A DNA stretch of 54,745 nucleotides from Micromonospora_J zhanjiangensis. GTDB lineage: Bacteria > Actinomycetota > Actinomycetes > Mycobacteriales > Micromonosporaceae. Of the stretch, positions 24,394 through 35,300 are shown one piece after another (position 1 is the stretch's first letter; every line of letters begins with the position of its first letter). The notes below the pieces were generated by a model. The model was given only the letters and a program-made list of their open reading frames with translations, did no database searches and was not told the origin of the DNA. The position numbers were made by a program, and so were the translations under genes. The stretch covers positions 1-54,745 of the forward strand of contig NZ_JBHSBN010000035.1 in NCBI RefSeq assembly GCF_042650605.1, read 5' to 3'.

Positions 24394-25533
24394 TCAACGC
24401 GGAACGGCCGGGTCCGGTCCGGCCCACACCGAGGCGGGCTCGCCGGTGAGGAAGGCGTCCAGGTCGGCCAGGCGGGCGCCGGCGATACCGGGCGACGCCC
24501 ACCGCAGATCGGTCCGGGCCGGCCGCTGCCGGTCGTGGAAGTACAGCGCCCGTAACGTGCCGTCGGGTTCCACGGTGAGCGGCGGGTTGTCGACCAGGAA
24601 GTCGCGGACGGCTGCGGTGTCCCGGCGGACGTGCAGCCAGAGTCGCTTGCCGGCGAAGTGGTTCGCGGGCAGCCGTACCGTCGGGTGCAGCTTGCGTTTG
24701 AACTGGAGTATCCCCTTGCTGAGAAAGGGTTCACAGCCGGACAGGTCGACCCGGGCCAGGCCCTGCCCGGCGGCCCACTGGAGTACGAGGATGTAGAGGG
24801 ACATGTACGTCCCGTGCCGGTACGGTTCGGGGCCGCCGTCGGCCACCCCGGCCAGCCGGACCACCAGCGTCTCGCCCTCCGTGCGGCAGAGCAGACCGGC
24901 CACCCGCCGGTCCTCCTCCCGCAGGAAGAACAGCCTGCCGCACCGGAACAGGCAGCGGCGGGCCGCCTCCTTGGGCATCGACCGGGTCGCGGCACCGTGC
25001 CGGTTGTCCATGGTCGGCACGTGCATGTCGTCGTAGAAGCTGTCGAAGTCCGCTTCCCCGGTCGCCAGTTCGAGGCTGCGCCCCCGCGACGCCAGCTCGC
25101 GGACGTGCTGCTGGCGCGCCTTGCGGGAGACCGCCCGCAGCACGGCCTCGGCGCCGTCCCGCACCGGTACGACAAGCGTGACCCGCAGCGGCAGGACCAG
25201 GCTGCGAGGAGTGCCGGGCGGCAGCGTACGTCGGGTTGGTAGGCCGACCGCCGCGAGGTCGGCGGTGGCCGTGGCCCGCCCGCTGAACAGATCCGACCAG
25301 CGGACGGTGCGTCGCCGGTGGTGCGCCTGCCCGCCCCGGCGCTGCTCCAGGAACGGCAGGATGTGGCGGTTTCCGTCGGGCAGCCCGGCGTACGCCAGGA
25401 CCACGCCCGGATCCGCCCGCGATTCGATCAGCGGGGCACGGCCGGTGCGCAGGGCGTCCACCGCGTGGTGGCCGGCGACCAGCCACGGGTGGGCGCCGTT
25501 CTGCCAGGCGTAGCTCCAACCGGCGGGGATCAC
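24394..25533 (-). CDS. FemAB/GNAT-like acyltransferase
   Basis: A 379-aa protein whose C-terminal two thirds resemble the GNAT/FemAB (BioF2-like) fold: LELATGEADFDSFYDDMHVP, then AARRCLFRCGRLFFL, VAGLLCRTEG, HGTYMSLYILVLQWA and the end block SKGILQFKRKL. FemAB members often transfer amino acids from aminoacyl-tRNA. Here it sits between panD and asnB in an NRPS operon, so aminoacylation of a small-molecule intermediate is a reasonable idea, not shown. GTG 25533 overlaps the panD stop by 4 nt. Confidence 0.7.
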   Translation of the reverse strand: MIPAGWSYAWQNGAHPWLVAGHHAVDALRTGRAPLIESRADPGVVLAYAGLPDGNRHILPFLEQRRGGQAHHRRRTVRWSDLFSGRATATADLAAVGLPTRRTLPPGTPRSLVLPLRVTLVVPVRDGAEAVLRAVSRKARQQHVRELASRGRSLELATGEADFDSFYDDMHVPTMDNRHGAATRSMPKEAARRCLFRCGRLFFLREEDRRVAGLLCRTEGETLVVRLAGVADGGPEPYRHGTYMSLYILVLQWAAGQGLARVDLSGCEPFLSKGILQFKRKLHPTVRLPANHFAGKRLWLHVRRDTAAVRDFLVDNPPLTVEPDGTLRALYFHDRQRPARTDLRWASPGIAGARLADLDAFLTGEPASVWAGPDPAVPR

Positions 25534-25949
25534 CGGGGGGCCACGACGGTGCCGGGGGTCAATCCGTGCCCCTCGGGAACCTCTGCGGGACGGTCGGTCA
25601 GCTGCACCAGCTGGTTCTTGTCGTCGACGAAGACGACCCGGGGGCGCAGCGCGGCGAGGCCGGCGTCGTCGACGGTGGCGTACGCGATGATGATGACCAG
25701 GTCACCCTGTTGGACGAGGCGGGCGGCGGCACCGTTGACCCCGATGACACCGGTGCCCCGCGGCCCGGCGATGACGTACGTCTGCAGGCGCTCGCCGTTG
25801 TTGATGTCCACGATGTGGACGAGCTCGCCGACGAGCAGGTCCGCGGCGTCCATCAGGTCCTCGTCGATGGTGAGCGAACCCACGTAGTGCAGGTCGCACT
25901 GGGTCACCACAGCGCGGTGGATCTTCGACTTGAGCATGGTCCGGTACAA
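25530..25949 (-). CDS. panD: Aspartate 1-decarboxylase (PanD)
   Basis: A 139-aa pyruvoyl-dependent enzyme that converts L-aspartate to beta-alanine. MLKSKIHRAVVTQ and the self-cleavage site YVGSLTIDEDLM (G-S bond) are present, and VIAGPRGTGVIGVNGAAARL is the conserved barrel end. TTG 25949 is preferred because GAGGAG sits 5-6 nt upstream and it gives M-Y-R-T-M-L, the usual PanD beginning; GTG 25955 would overlap that site. A copy inside an NRPS operon, coupled to the acyltransferase gene, suggests dedicated beta-alanine supply and not coenzyme A synthesis. Confidence 0.95.
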   Translation of the reverse strand: MYRTMLKSKIHRAVVTQCDLHYVGSLTIDEDLMDAADLLVGELVHIVDINNGERLQTYVIAGPRGTGVIGVNGAAARLVQQGDLVIIIAYATVDDAGLAALRPRVVFVDDKNQLVQLTDRPAEVPEGHGLTPGTVVAPR

Positions 25950-25995
25950 GGTCACTCCTCGGCTCGGTGGTCGAGTGGGCTGCGGAAGGGGTGTC

Positions 25996-27351
25996 TCACC
26001 GGGCGGCGGCGAACAACAGCCCGGTGACGTCGTCGACGGTGCGGACCGGGTGGGTCCGCGTCGTCGGCAGCGGTGGTAGCAGGTCGTCGGTGTAGTAGCC
26101 GGACGCGTGGACGACGACGTCGACGTTCCGGTCGATCAGCCGCCGCTCGCGGGCGACCAGGATGCCGGTCAGCGCCTTCACCAGCGACCACTCCCGGATC
26201 TGGGCGGGGTCCCGGGTGATGTCGATGCCGCCCGTGGCGGCCAGCGCGCGGACCTGGTCGAAGTGCTCCAGGCATTCGTGCCGGGACACCACGATCCCGC
26301 CGCCGCCGTGCTGCGCGACGAGCGGATCGAGCTGGGCGGAGGTGACCGGTTTGCGGGTGTAGAACGTGGCGTCGAGGACCTCGTGCGGGTCGTCGGTGAC
26401 CGCCGGGAACGCGGCAGTGCTCTCCTGCGTCCAGCGGCCGTCGGCCCGGCGGGTGTACGGCGGATGCTCGATGCGGAGAAGGCTGAGCACCATGTCCGGG
26501 GTGGCCAACTGCTGGATCAGGAACAGGCCCGGGTGCCGGGCCGGCCGGGGGAGCCCGGTGTCGGTCGTCTCGGCCAGGACCCGGTGGCCCAGATGGTAAC
26601 CGAGCAGACCGTAGGCGCTGGAGACCGCGTGCGCGTGCAGTCGCGGCGGCGAGTCCGTCGTGATCGGCATGAGCTCGGCCTCGACGAAGGCCCGGCTCGC
26701 GTCGGCGATGCGGTAGTTGTCGAGGTCGAGGGTGTACCAGAGGTGGAATCCGGTCTCCGCAGCCAGCCGTCCGGTGCTGCTGGCGGCCGCCCCGGCGGCC
26801 AGTTCCTTGACGTCGGCGGGCCGGTCCACGGTCGCCAACCCGACCGGGTTGGCCGCGTCGGTGTCCGGATCGTCGCTGAGCGGCCCACCGCGCAGTTTCG
26901 CCCGGGACGCCTCCGGCGCGATCACGACGATGCGCAGCTCGTCCGGCGTGGCCAGCCCGCTGGCGTACGCGCGGGCCACCGCGTCCCGCAGGGCGGTGCC
27001 CTTGTTGCCGGAGGTCGGCGTGAGCAGCAGCAGGCGGTGTCCGGTCCGGCGGATGTGGCTCACCGCCCGGGCCACCATGAACAGCGACGCGAGCGTCTTG
27101 GTGGTCCGGGTTCCGGGGTTACGGGTGAGATCGAGCAGGTGGGTGCGCTCCGCGATGGTGGTCAGCCCGAGCTGGGCCACCGACCCGAAGCGGGTGAATT
27201 CCGGCGAGGGGTCGGGCAGTTCGAAGGGGACCGGCGGTGGTTCCGGACGCTGCGCCGCGACCAGCGTGGCCGCCGCACCGAGGCCGGCCCGGTACCGCTG
27301 CAGCGCGTCCTCGATGACGGCGGTGACGGGTGCCTGGCTGGTGACGGACAT
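25996..27351 (-). CDS. DUF6002-like fold-type-II PLP protein
   Basis: A 451-aa protein related, as far as I can judge, to DUF6002 and the tryptophan-synthase-beta/threonine-synthase superfamily. The candidate PLP lysine is in RNPGTRTTKTLASLF (~80), and LLLLTPTSGNKGTALRDAV (~108) resembles the phosphate-contacting SGNxG loop of these enzymes. GGAGGGGG precedes the ATG. Located between the A-T NRPS and panD, it may make or modify an unusual amino acid for the NRPS, for example by beta-replacement or elimination. The reaction is not known to me. Confidence 0.6.
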   Translation of the reverse strand: MSVTSQAPVTAVIEDALQRYRAGLGAAATLVAAQRPEPPPVPFELPDPSPEFTRFGSVAQLGLTTIAERTHLLDLTRNPGTRTTKTLASLFMVARAVSHIRRTGHRLLLLTPTSGNKGTALRDAVARAYASGLATPDELRIVVIAPEASRAKLRGGPLSDDPDTDAANPVGLATVDRPADVKELAAGAAASSTGRLAAETGFHLWYTLDLDNYRIADASRAFVEAELMPITTDSPPRLHAHAVSSAYGLLGYHLGHRVLAETTDTGLPRPARHPGLFLIQQLATPDMVLSLLRIEHPPYTRRADGRWTQESTAAFPAVTDDPHEVLDATFYTRKPVTSAQLDPLVAQHGGGGIVVSRHECLEHFDQVRALAATGGIDITRDPAQIREWSLVKALTGILVARERRLIDRNVDVVVHASGYYTDDLLPPLPTTRTHPVRTVDDVTGLLFAAAR

Positions 27352-27390
27352 GGGTGGGTACCCCCTCCTGGGGAGACGGATGGTGCCTGG

Positions 27391-29184
27391 TCACGGACGG
27401 CCGCAGCCGGTCGTGTCGAGTTCCGCGAGGACCAGCCGCTCCAGGGCCGAGGTCAACTCGCGCGGTGTCGGATGGTCCAGGACGGCGCGGACGGTGATGG
27501 TGGATCCGAAGGCGCGCCCGATTCTCGTGGCCAACTGCATGGCAGCCAGCGAGTCGCCGCCCAGGTCCATGAAATTGTCGTCCGGGCCGACCGCCGTGCG
27601 TTCCAGCACCTCCTGCCAGAGGCGGCACATGAGGTCCTCGGCGGTCTCGGGTGCGGTGACGTCGGTGACCCCCGTCGCCGGGAGGCACAGCGCCGTCCGG
27701 TCCACCTTGCCGTTGCGGTTGACCGGCAGGGCCGGCAGCAGCACCACCGAACGGGGCACCATGTAGCCGGGCAGCCGGGTGCGGGCGGCGGCGCGGACCG
27801 CACGCTCGTCGAGGTCCGGGGTCCGCGGCACCACGTACGCCACGAGCTGCGACGTGCCGTCCGTCCGCCGGTCGGCCCGCACCGCCACCGCGCGGATCCG
27901 GGGATCCTCGGTCAGTGCCGCCTCGACCTCGGCCGGTTCCACCCGGTAGCCGCGGATCTTCACCTGGTCGTCGATCCGGCCGCGGAAGACGAGCGTCCCG
28001 TCGGCGGTCCACTCGGCCAGGTCACCGGTGCGGTACATCCGGGCGCCCGGCCGCCCGCTGAATGGGTCCGGCAGGAAGTAGGCTGCGGTGAGCGCGGGCC
28101 GGCCGACGTAGCCGCGCGCCACGACCGGCCCGCCGAGGAAGACCTCGCCCGGTGTTCCCGGCGCCACCGGGCTGCCGTGCTCGTCCAGCAGGTGGACTGT
28201 GACGGCGGCCAGCGGGCGGCCGAGGGCCGGGCGGTCGGGCCAGGCGTCCGGTGGTCCGGTCATCGGGTATGCGGTGGCCTGGTGCGTCTCGGTAGGGCCG
28301 TACTGGTTCTCCAGCACCGCGTCCGGCAGCGCGGCGACCAGTTTCCGGACCGACGCGGTCAGCCGGAGCGGCTCGCCGGCCACGACGATGTGGCGCAGCC
28401 GGGCCGGCAACTCGCCACCGGCCTGCCACGCCTCGGCGAGTTGGTGCAGGAGGGTGGGCGAGAGGTAGATGCGGTCCACCGACTCGGCCGCGAGCAGCCG
28501 CAGCAGCAGGGTGGGGTCGGCCCGGTGCTCCTCGCCCACCTGCACCAGCGTGCCGCCGGCGGCCAGGGTGCCGAAGATCTCCTGTAGGGACATGTCGAAC
28601 CCCGGCGAGGAGAACTGGGCACACCGCCAGGGCCGGCCGCTCCGGTCGGCCCAGTTCACGACGTTGCGCACGGCGGGCGGGCACATGCCGATGCCCTTCG
28701 GCGTGCCTGTCGAGCCGGAGGTGAACAGCACGCACATGAGGTTGTCGTCACCGGCCCCGTGGACCGGGTCGCTGGCCGGGTCGCCGGCCTCGGGACGGGC
28801 GGCGAGCGCGAGATCGGCGTCGAGCACCTCGGTCCCGTCGGCCGCCAGGTCGGCGACGCTGCCGGGGTCGGCGACGACGAGGCGGGCGCCCGCCGCGGCG
28901 ACCATGCCGGCCAGGCGGGTCGGCGGATGCGCCGGGTCGAGCGGCAGGTACACCCCGCCGACCCGGACGATCGCGAGGAGTACGACGACGGCCTCGAACC
29001 GCCGGGCCATCCGGACGCCGACGACCACTTCCGGCCCCACGCCGAGCGACCGAAGATACCGGGCCAGGTGCGCGGTCCGGGTCTCCAGCTCGCGGTAGGT
29101 GTGCCGCCGGCCGGTGGCGGAGACGACGGCGACGGCGTCTGGTGTGCTCGTGCTCCACCGGCCCAGCCGTTTCAGCAGATCCAT
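27391..29184 (-). CDS. NRPS loading protein, A-T
   Basis: A 597-aa two-domain NRPS. The adenylation domain spans ~1-500 (LFTSGSTGTPKG at ~170, FDMSLQEIF ~225, NQYGPTETHQ ~315, RTGDL ~390, NRNGKVDR ~490), and a carrier domain follows (DLGGDSLAAM, ~550). Hand alignment to GrsA gives a binding code D-M-Q-Y-V-A-Q-Q-A-K, closest to the DVQ-type codes that include proline, but I cannot assign the substrate. With no C domain, it would load the first residue and pass it to the C-domain-first protein encoded upstream. GAGGAGAATTG precedes ATG 29184. Confidence 0.93.
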   Translation of the reverse strand: MDLLKRLGRWSTSTPDAVAVVSATGRRHTYRELETRTAHLARYLRSLGVGPEVVVGVRMARRFEAVVVLLAIVRVGGVYLPLDPAHPPTRLAGMVAAAGARLVVADPGSVADLAADGTEVLDADLALAARPEAGDPASDPVHGAGDDNLMCVLFTSGSTGTPKGIGMCPPAVRNVVNWADRSGRPWRCAQFSSPGFDMSLQEIFGTLAAGGTLVQVGEEHRADPTLLLRLLAAESVDRIYLSPTLLHQLAEAWQAGGELPARLRHIVVAGEPLRLTASVRKLVAALPDAVLENQYGPTETHQATAYPMTGPPDAWPDRPALGRPLAAVTVHLLDEHGSPVAPGTPGEVFLGGPVVARGYVGRPALTAAYFLPDPFSGRPGARMYRTGDLAEWTADGTLVFRGRIDDQVKIRGYRVEPAEVEAALTEDPRIRAVAVRADRRTDGTSQLVAYVVPRTPDLDERAVRAAARTRLPGYMVPRSVVLLPALPVNRNGKVDRTALCLPATGVTDVTAPETAEDLMCRLWQEVLERTAVGPDDNFMDLGGDSLAAMQLATRIGRAFGSTITVRAVLDHPTPRELTSALERLVLAELDTTGCGRP

Positions 29185-29311
29185 CAATTCTCCTCGGGCG
29201 TCGCGCCGAAGTAAAAATCGAATGGCAACAGCATCGTTTCCCGGCCGGTGCCGGCGCAATGGGCCTCAGGAGAGCCTGGGTCGATTAATTGAGCAGCTCT
29301 CCAGCCAATCT

Positions 29312-32300
29312 CTATTGTTCCTCATCAATTAAACTTCGCTGCAGCTCGTCCTGGACGGTGCGCACGTTCGGTTCGCTGAGCACGTTGTAGTGGTCGCCAT
29401 CGACGAGACGGCACGCGAACCGTGCGTCGATCAGTGGCCGCCAGGCCTCCGGGTCGGCGCCGTCACGGGCGGCCACCAGGGTCACCCGCCGCGCCGAGGC
29501 CCGGGGTCGGTACGCGGCGAGCGCCCGCCAGTTGGCCTCGAACCGAGAGATCCTGCCGCGCAACTCGTCAGTGGCGCCGGCCGGCACGAGCCCCGCCGTC
29601 ACCAGCGCCGCGACGACCCCCGCATCCTGGTCCGCCGGTGCCGCCGTCAGCAGGGTGGCCTCGTCCAGCGGCGGTGGCGGCGCCCCGGCGATTCCGGCGA
29701 CGTCGGCGACGAACCGGCGCAACAGATCGAGTCGTCGATCCGCCGGGACCCGCGGATACGGCCCGGCCGAGGTGTCCAGCAGCATCAGGTGCGCCACCGT
29801 CTCACCGGCTCGCTCCAGCAGGTACGACATCTCCGCCCCCACCAGACCGCCGAAGGACCAGCCGGCCAGGTGGTACGGGCCGTGCGGTTGGACCCGCCGT
29901 ACGGCCGCGACGTAACGTGCCGCCAGTTCCTCGACCGAACCCGGGAGCGTTCCCTCGGTGCCGTCCAACCCGTACACCGGTCGGATGCCGGTCAGCAGGC
30001 GTGCCAGCGGGAGGTACGGCGCAACCGAGCCGCCCACCGCGTGCACCACGAACAGCGGCGGTCGTGTCCCGCCGGTCGCCAGCGGGATAACCGGCGACCC
30101 GGCGTCCGACGGGCCGGTGTCGCGTCGGCCCGTGTCCCGTCGGCCGGCGTCGACGAGCCGGGCGACGGTTTCGAACACCGGATCCGCGTAGAGCCGGCGG
30201 ACGTCCAGGTCAACGCCGAACCCGCGGCGGATCTCGGCCCGCAGCCGGGTCAGGTCCAGTGACGTGCCGCCCGAACCGAAGAAGTCGTCGTCCCGGGCCA
30301 CGTCGGCGACGCCGAGCACGGACCCCCAGATCGGCGCCAGCGCCCGCTCGGCCGGGGTCCGCGGGGCTCCGCCCGCGGCCCGGGGTCGCCCGGTCGCCGT
30401 GGGTTCGGGCAGTGCGGCCCGGTCCACCTTGCCGTTCGCCGTCAGCGGGATGTGGTCCACCGGGACAAGTGCCGCCGGCACCATGTACCCGGGCAGCCGG
30501 GCGGCGAGCTGGGTCCGCACGTCGGACAGGTCGAGGTTAACCTCCCCGTCGCTGGGCACCACGTAGCCGACCAGGCGTTTCTCTTCTCCGTGCGGGCGGA
30601 CCACCACGCACGCCGCCGCAATCCGCGGGTGCTCGGCCAGCGCGGCTTCGATCTCGCCGAGTTCGATGCGGAAGCCTCGGATCTTGACCTGGTGGTCAAT
30701 CCGCCCGAGGTAGTCCAGCGAGCCGTCCGGGCGTCGCCGCACCAGGTCACCGGAATGGTAGCGGCGTGCTCCCGGCGGGCCGTACGGGTCCGCGGTGAAC
30801 CGTTCTGCGGTCAGGCCTGGCCGGTTGAGATATCCCCAGGACACGCCCGGCCCACCGACCAGCAGCTCGCCCGGCACCCCGACCGGCGCGGGCCGGCCGG
30901 CCCGGTCCAGCACCCAGGCGGACAGGTCGGGGATCGGGACGCCGATCGGGCTGCCGCCGGCGTCGAGCAGGTCGGTCGAGAGCGGACAGTACGTCACGTG
31001 CACCGTCGTCTCGGTGATGCCGTACATGTTGACCAGCCGAGGGCCGGTCGGCCCGTACCGCCGTAGCCAACGCCGCACCGAGTCGGTGTCCAGTGCGTCG
31101 CCACCGAAGACGACAGTGCGCAGATCGGCCAGCCGCCCCCGGTCGGCGTCGACGGCGGCGAGCTGCCGGAACGCCGCAGGAGTCTGGTTGAGTACCGTCA
31201 CCCGCTGCTGCCGCAGCAGGTCGTGGAACGCCTCCGGGGAGCGGCTGACCCAGTGCGGCACGACCACGAGTCGACCGCCGTAGGCCAGCGCGCCCCAGAT
31301 CTCCCAGACCGAGAAGTCGAACGACAACGAGTGGAACAGCGTCCACACGTCCTGCGGGCCGAAGCCGAACCATTCGTCGGTGCCGGTCAGCAACCGGACG
31401 ACGTGGCCGTGGCTGATTGTGACCGCCTTCGGTCGCCCGGTCGATCCCGACGTGTAGATCAGGTAGGCGAGGTCCGCCGCGGTGGATGTGACGTCCGGCA
31501 CTGTCAGGTCGCCGTCGTCGTCGTGGCCGAGGAGATCGGCGTCCGCCACCAGGGCGAGGCGCGCGTCGGCGGTCATGAAGGACAGCCGGTCCGCCGGATA
31601 GCTCGGATCCAGCGGCACGTACGCGCATCCCGCGCGCAGGATTCCCAGCACACCGACCACGAGGTCCGCCGTGCGTTCCACCCGCAGGCCCACCCGGTCG
31701 CCGTGCCGACAACCCCGGGCCAGCAGCCGGGCCGCGAGCCGCTCGGATCGGTCGGCGAGTTCCCGGTACGTGATCCGCCGGTCGCCGGCCACCACGGCCA
31801 CGGCCTCCGGCCGGCGACGTACCTGTCGGGCGAACAGATCCCAGAGCGAGTCCCGGACGGCCGGGGCCGGCTCGCCCCGGCTCCACCGGACCAGCTGCTC
31901 CAGCTCGGTCGGGTCCGGCAGCGGGAGGTCGTCCAGTCGGGCTCCCGGGTCGGCCGTACCGCGGGCCAGCACGTGTGCCACGTGCCGGGCCAGCCGGTCG
32001 ACGGTGTCCGGCTCGAACAGGTCCGCGTCGTAGCCGACGCGGAGCCGGCCCGTCGTCGGGTCGAGTGTCACGTCGATGTCGACGGGGACGGGGACGCCCC
32101 GGGCGGCGGCCTCCCGGCAACGGTTGACGAGTTCGGCGAAGGTCTGCGCCCCGCTCGCGTCGACCAGCACACCGTCCGGTACACCCAGCACGACCCGGTC
32201 CTGCCGGCAGTAGCGGGAGAGCACCACCGCCGCGGCGGCGAGTACGGCGGCCGGCGCGGGCGGTGTGCCGTCCAGCGCCCGGAGGGCCGTTCCCCGGGCG

Positions 32301-35300
32301 CCGCTGCGCGTCGCCGGCCGGGGCCGGTCGGTGGGCAGGTCCATCGGCGGCAGCCGGAAGGCCGCCGGCGGGGGGAACTCCCCGAGCCGGCGGTCCGGGG
32401 CGACGGCGGCGAGTAGGCGCTGGTAGTCGGCCGCGAACGCGGCCATCCGGTCCCGCTCGAACAGGTCGGTGGCGTACACGAGCTGGCCGGTGAGCCGGCC
32501 GTCGTCGTGCCCGGTGAGGTGGAGCTCGACGTCGAAGCGGGTGGCACCGACGTCGGTCACCAGCTGGTCGACCCGCAGCCCCGGCAGGCGCAGCCGGGTC
32601 TGCTCGCTGTCGAGCTGGAACCAGGTCTGGACGAGGGGGTTGCGGCCGGGGTCGCGGGGTGGGCCGAGTGCTTCGACGATCTTGTCGAACGGGACGTCCT
32701 GGTGGGCGAAGGCGTCCAGGACGGTGTCCCGGACCTGGTGCAGGAGTTCGGTGAAGGTGAGCTGGTCGGCCGGTCGGGTGCGGATCGGCAGGGTGTTGAC
32801 GAAGAAGCCGATGACCTCGCGCAACTCGGGATGCGTGCGCCCGGCCGCCGGTATGCCGGTGAGCAGGTCCCGGCCACCGGTGTGCTGGGCCAACAGCAAC
32901 TGGAAGGCGGCGAGCGCGGTCATGAACAGGGTCGCGCCGTGCTGGTCGCCGAGCGCCCGCAGGGCCACCACGGTGTCCGCGGGCACGGTGAGGTCGACGA
33001 TGTCGCCCCGGTTGCTGGGCACCGCCGGTCGTGGGCGGTCGGGCGGCAGTTCCACAGCCGTCGGGGCACCCGACAACCGGTCCCGCCAGAACGTCAGGTC
33101 CGGCCGCCGGCGCCGCTGCCAGTGGGCGTAGTCGCCGTACGTCGGGACGGCGGGTGCGCGGGCCGTACCGCGGTAGGCCGCCGACAGTTCGTCCTCCAGG
33201 ATCCGCAGGGAGGCGCCGTCGAAGACGATGTGGTGCACGACGATCACCAGGGTGTGGTCGTCCGGGGCATGGCGTTCCAGGTGGGTACGCACGAGTGGGC
33301 CCCGGGCGACGTCGAACGGCTCGGCCGCGACCGCCCGCACGGCGGCCTCCGGCGTGAGCGCCCGCCCGTCGCCGACCGTCAGCGGTACGTCCTCGGGGCG
33401 CAACCGGCCGACAATGGGCCGGCCGTGCTGGTCGGGATAGTACGAGAGCAGCACCGGATGGCGCCGCAGCACCGTACGCAGGGCCGCCCGTAGCCGCGGC
33501 ACGTCGAGCTGCCCGCGGATCCGGTAGGACGTGTCCGGCATCGTGTACGCGTTGGTGCCCGGATGCAGGTGTTCGAGGAACCAGAGCCGTTCCTGCGCGT
33601 ACGAGACGGTCGGCGGCGCCCCGGCCGGAATCGGGCCGCTGTCGTCCTCCGGTACCGGGGCGTCGTGACCAACCGCGGTGGCGATCATCGCGGCGACCGC
33701 GGCCGGGGTTCGCCCGGTGAAGACGTCACGCACCGACAGTCCGCAGCCGAACTCCCGGCGCAGCGCCAGGACGACCTCGCTGGCCAGCAGGGAATGCCCG
33801 CCCAGGGCGAAGAAGTCGTCCTCGTCGGCGACCCGGGGCAGGCCCAGGGCCCGGGCCCAGATCGCCGCGACCCGGCTGGTCGGGCCGTCGCCGGGACGAC
33901 CGGGGGACCGCGCCCCGGCGGGGGCGGGTGGCACCGGCGGCAGCGCCGACCGGTCCAGCTTGCCCGTCCGGGTGACCGGCAACTCGGCGACGCCGACGAC
34001 GTGCCGGGGCACCATGAAGTCGGGTAGCCGGTCCCGCAGGAAGCCACGCAGCCGTTCCTGGTCGACAGGTGCGCCGGCGGCCCCGACGACGTAGGCGACC
34101 AGTGCCGTTCCGCCGGCGAGATCCGTGGCCAGCACCGCCGCCTCAGCCACGTCCGGGTGACCGCACAGCACCTGCCGCACCTCGGCCGGTTCCACCCGGT
34201 AACCCTGGATCTTCACTTGTTCGTCGACCCGGCCGAGGAACTGGAGGGTGCCGTCGGCCCGCCATCGGGCGAGGTCACCGGTGCGGTACAGCCGGCCGCC
34301 CGGCGCGGCGCCGAACGGGTCGGGAAGGAACCGGTCGGCGGTGAGCGCCGGCCGTCCCACGTACCCCCGGGCCGGCCACGGTTTGCCGACGTGGATCTCT
34401 CCGGGCACACCGGGGGGTACCGGTCGCGCCTCGGCATCCAGCAGGTGGACCCGGGTGTTGGCGATCGGCCGGCCGACGGGCGGCTGCTCCGGCCACTCTC
34501 GCGGATCGCCGGTCAGCAGGTGCGCGGTCACGGCGTGCGTCTCGGTCGGCCCGTACTGGTTCTCCACCGTCACGCCGGGCAGTCCGGCGAGGAAGGCCCG
34601 GGTGGCCGGCGTCAACACGAGCCGCTCGCCCGCCGTGACGATCTCGGTGAGTGGAAGCCGCGGGTCGGGTCCGGCGTGGGCGGCCAGCCGGGCCAGCACC
34701 ATCGGTGGGCAGAACAGCCGACGGACGCCGTGCCGGCGGATCCGCGCCAGCACCGTGTCCGGGTCGCGCCGGTCCTCGTCGCTGATCACCACGAGCGGCT
34801 GGCCGGCGAGCAGCGTCGCGAAGGTCTCCTGGAACGAGACGTCGAAGCCCACGGCGGCGAACTGCAGGGCCGGTCCGCTCACCGGCAGATGGCCGGTCTC
34901 CCAGCGCAGGAGGTTGACCAGCGGCCGGTGGGTCATGGCGACGCCCTTGGGCCGGCCGGTCGAGCCGGAGGTGTAGATGACGTAGCACAGGTCGTCCGGG
35001 GCCGGTGGGGCGCCGGTGCCGGTGGCCGGGTACCGGGCCAGCCCGGGGTCGTCGACCAGGACAGGAGTCGCCGGTCCGTCGACCAGGTCGGCGGACCGGG
35101 AGTCGGTGACGACGCACCGCGCGGCCGAGTCGGCGATCAGCTCGCCCAGCCGGGACGGCGGATGCCCCGGGTCGAGCGGTAGGTAGCCGGCGCCCGCCTT
35201 CAGCACCCCCAGCACGGCCGACACGCCGTCGGCGCCCCGGGGCAGCAGGACGGCGACCACGTCCCCGGGCCCGGCCCCGCGCTCCCGCAGCGCATGGGCC

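Noticed and set aside
26107..28587. Very long plus-strand open frame (over 800 codons) opposite the DUF6002-like gene and A-T NRPS
   Set aside because: It is antisense to two genes with clear domains, is Arg/Gly/Val-rich and has no domain. It is a by-product of GC-rich third positions.
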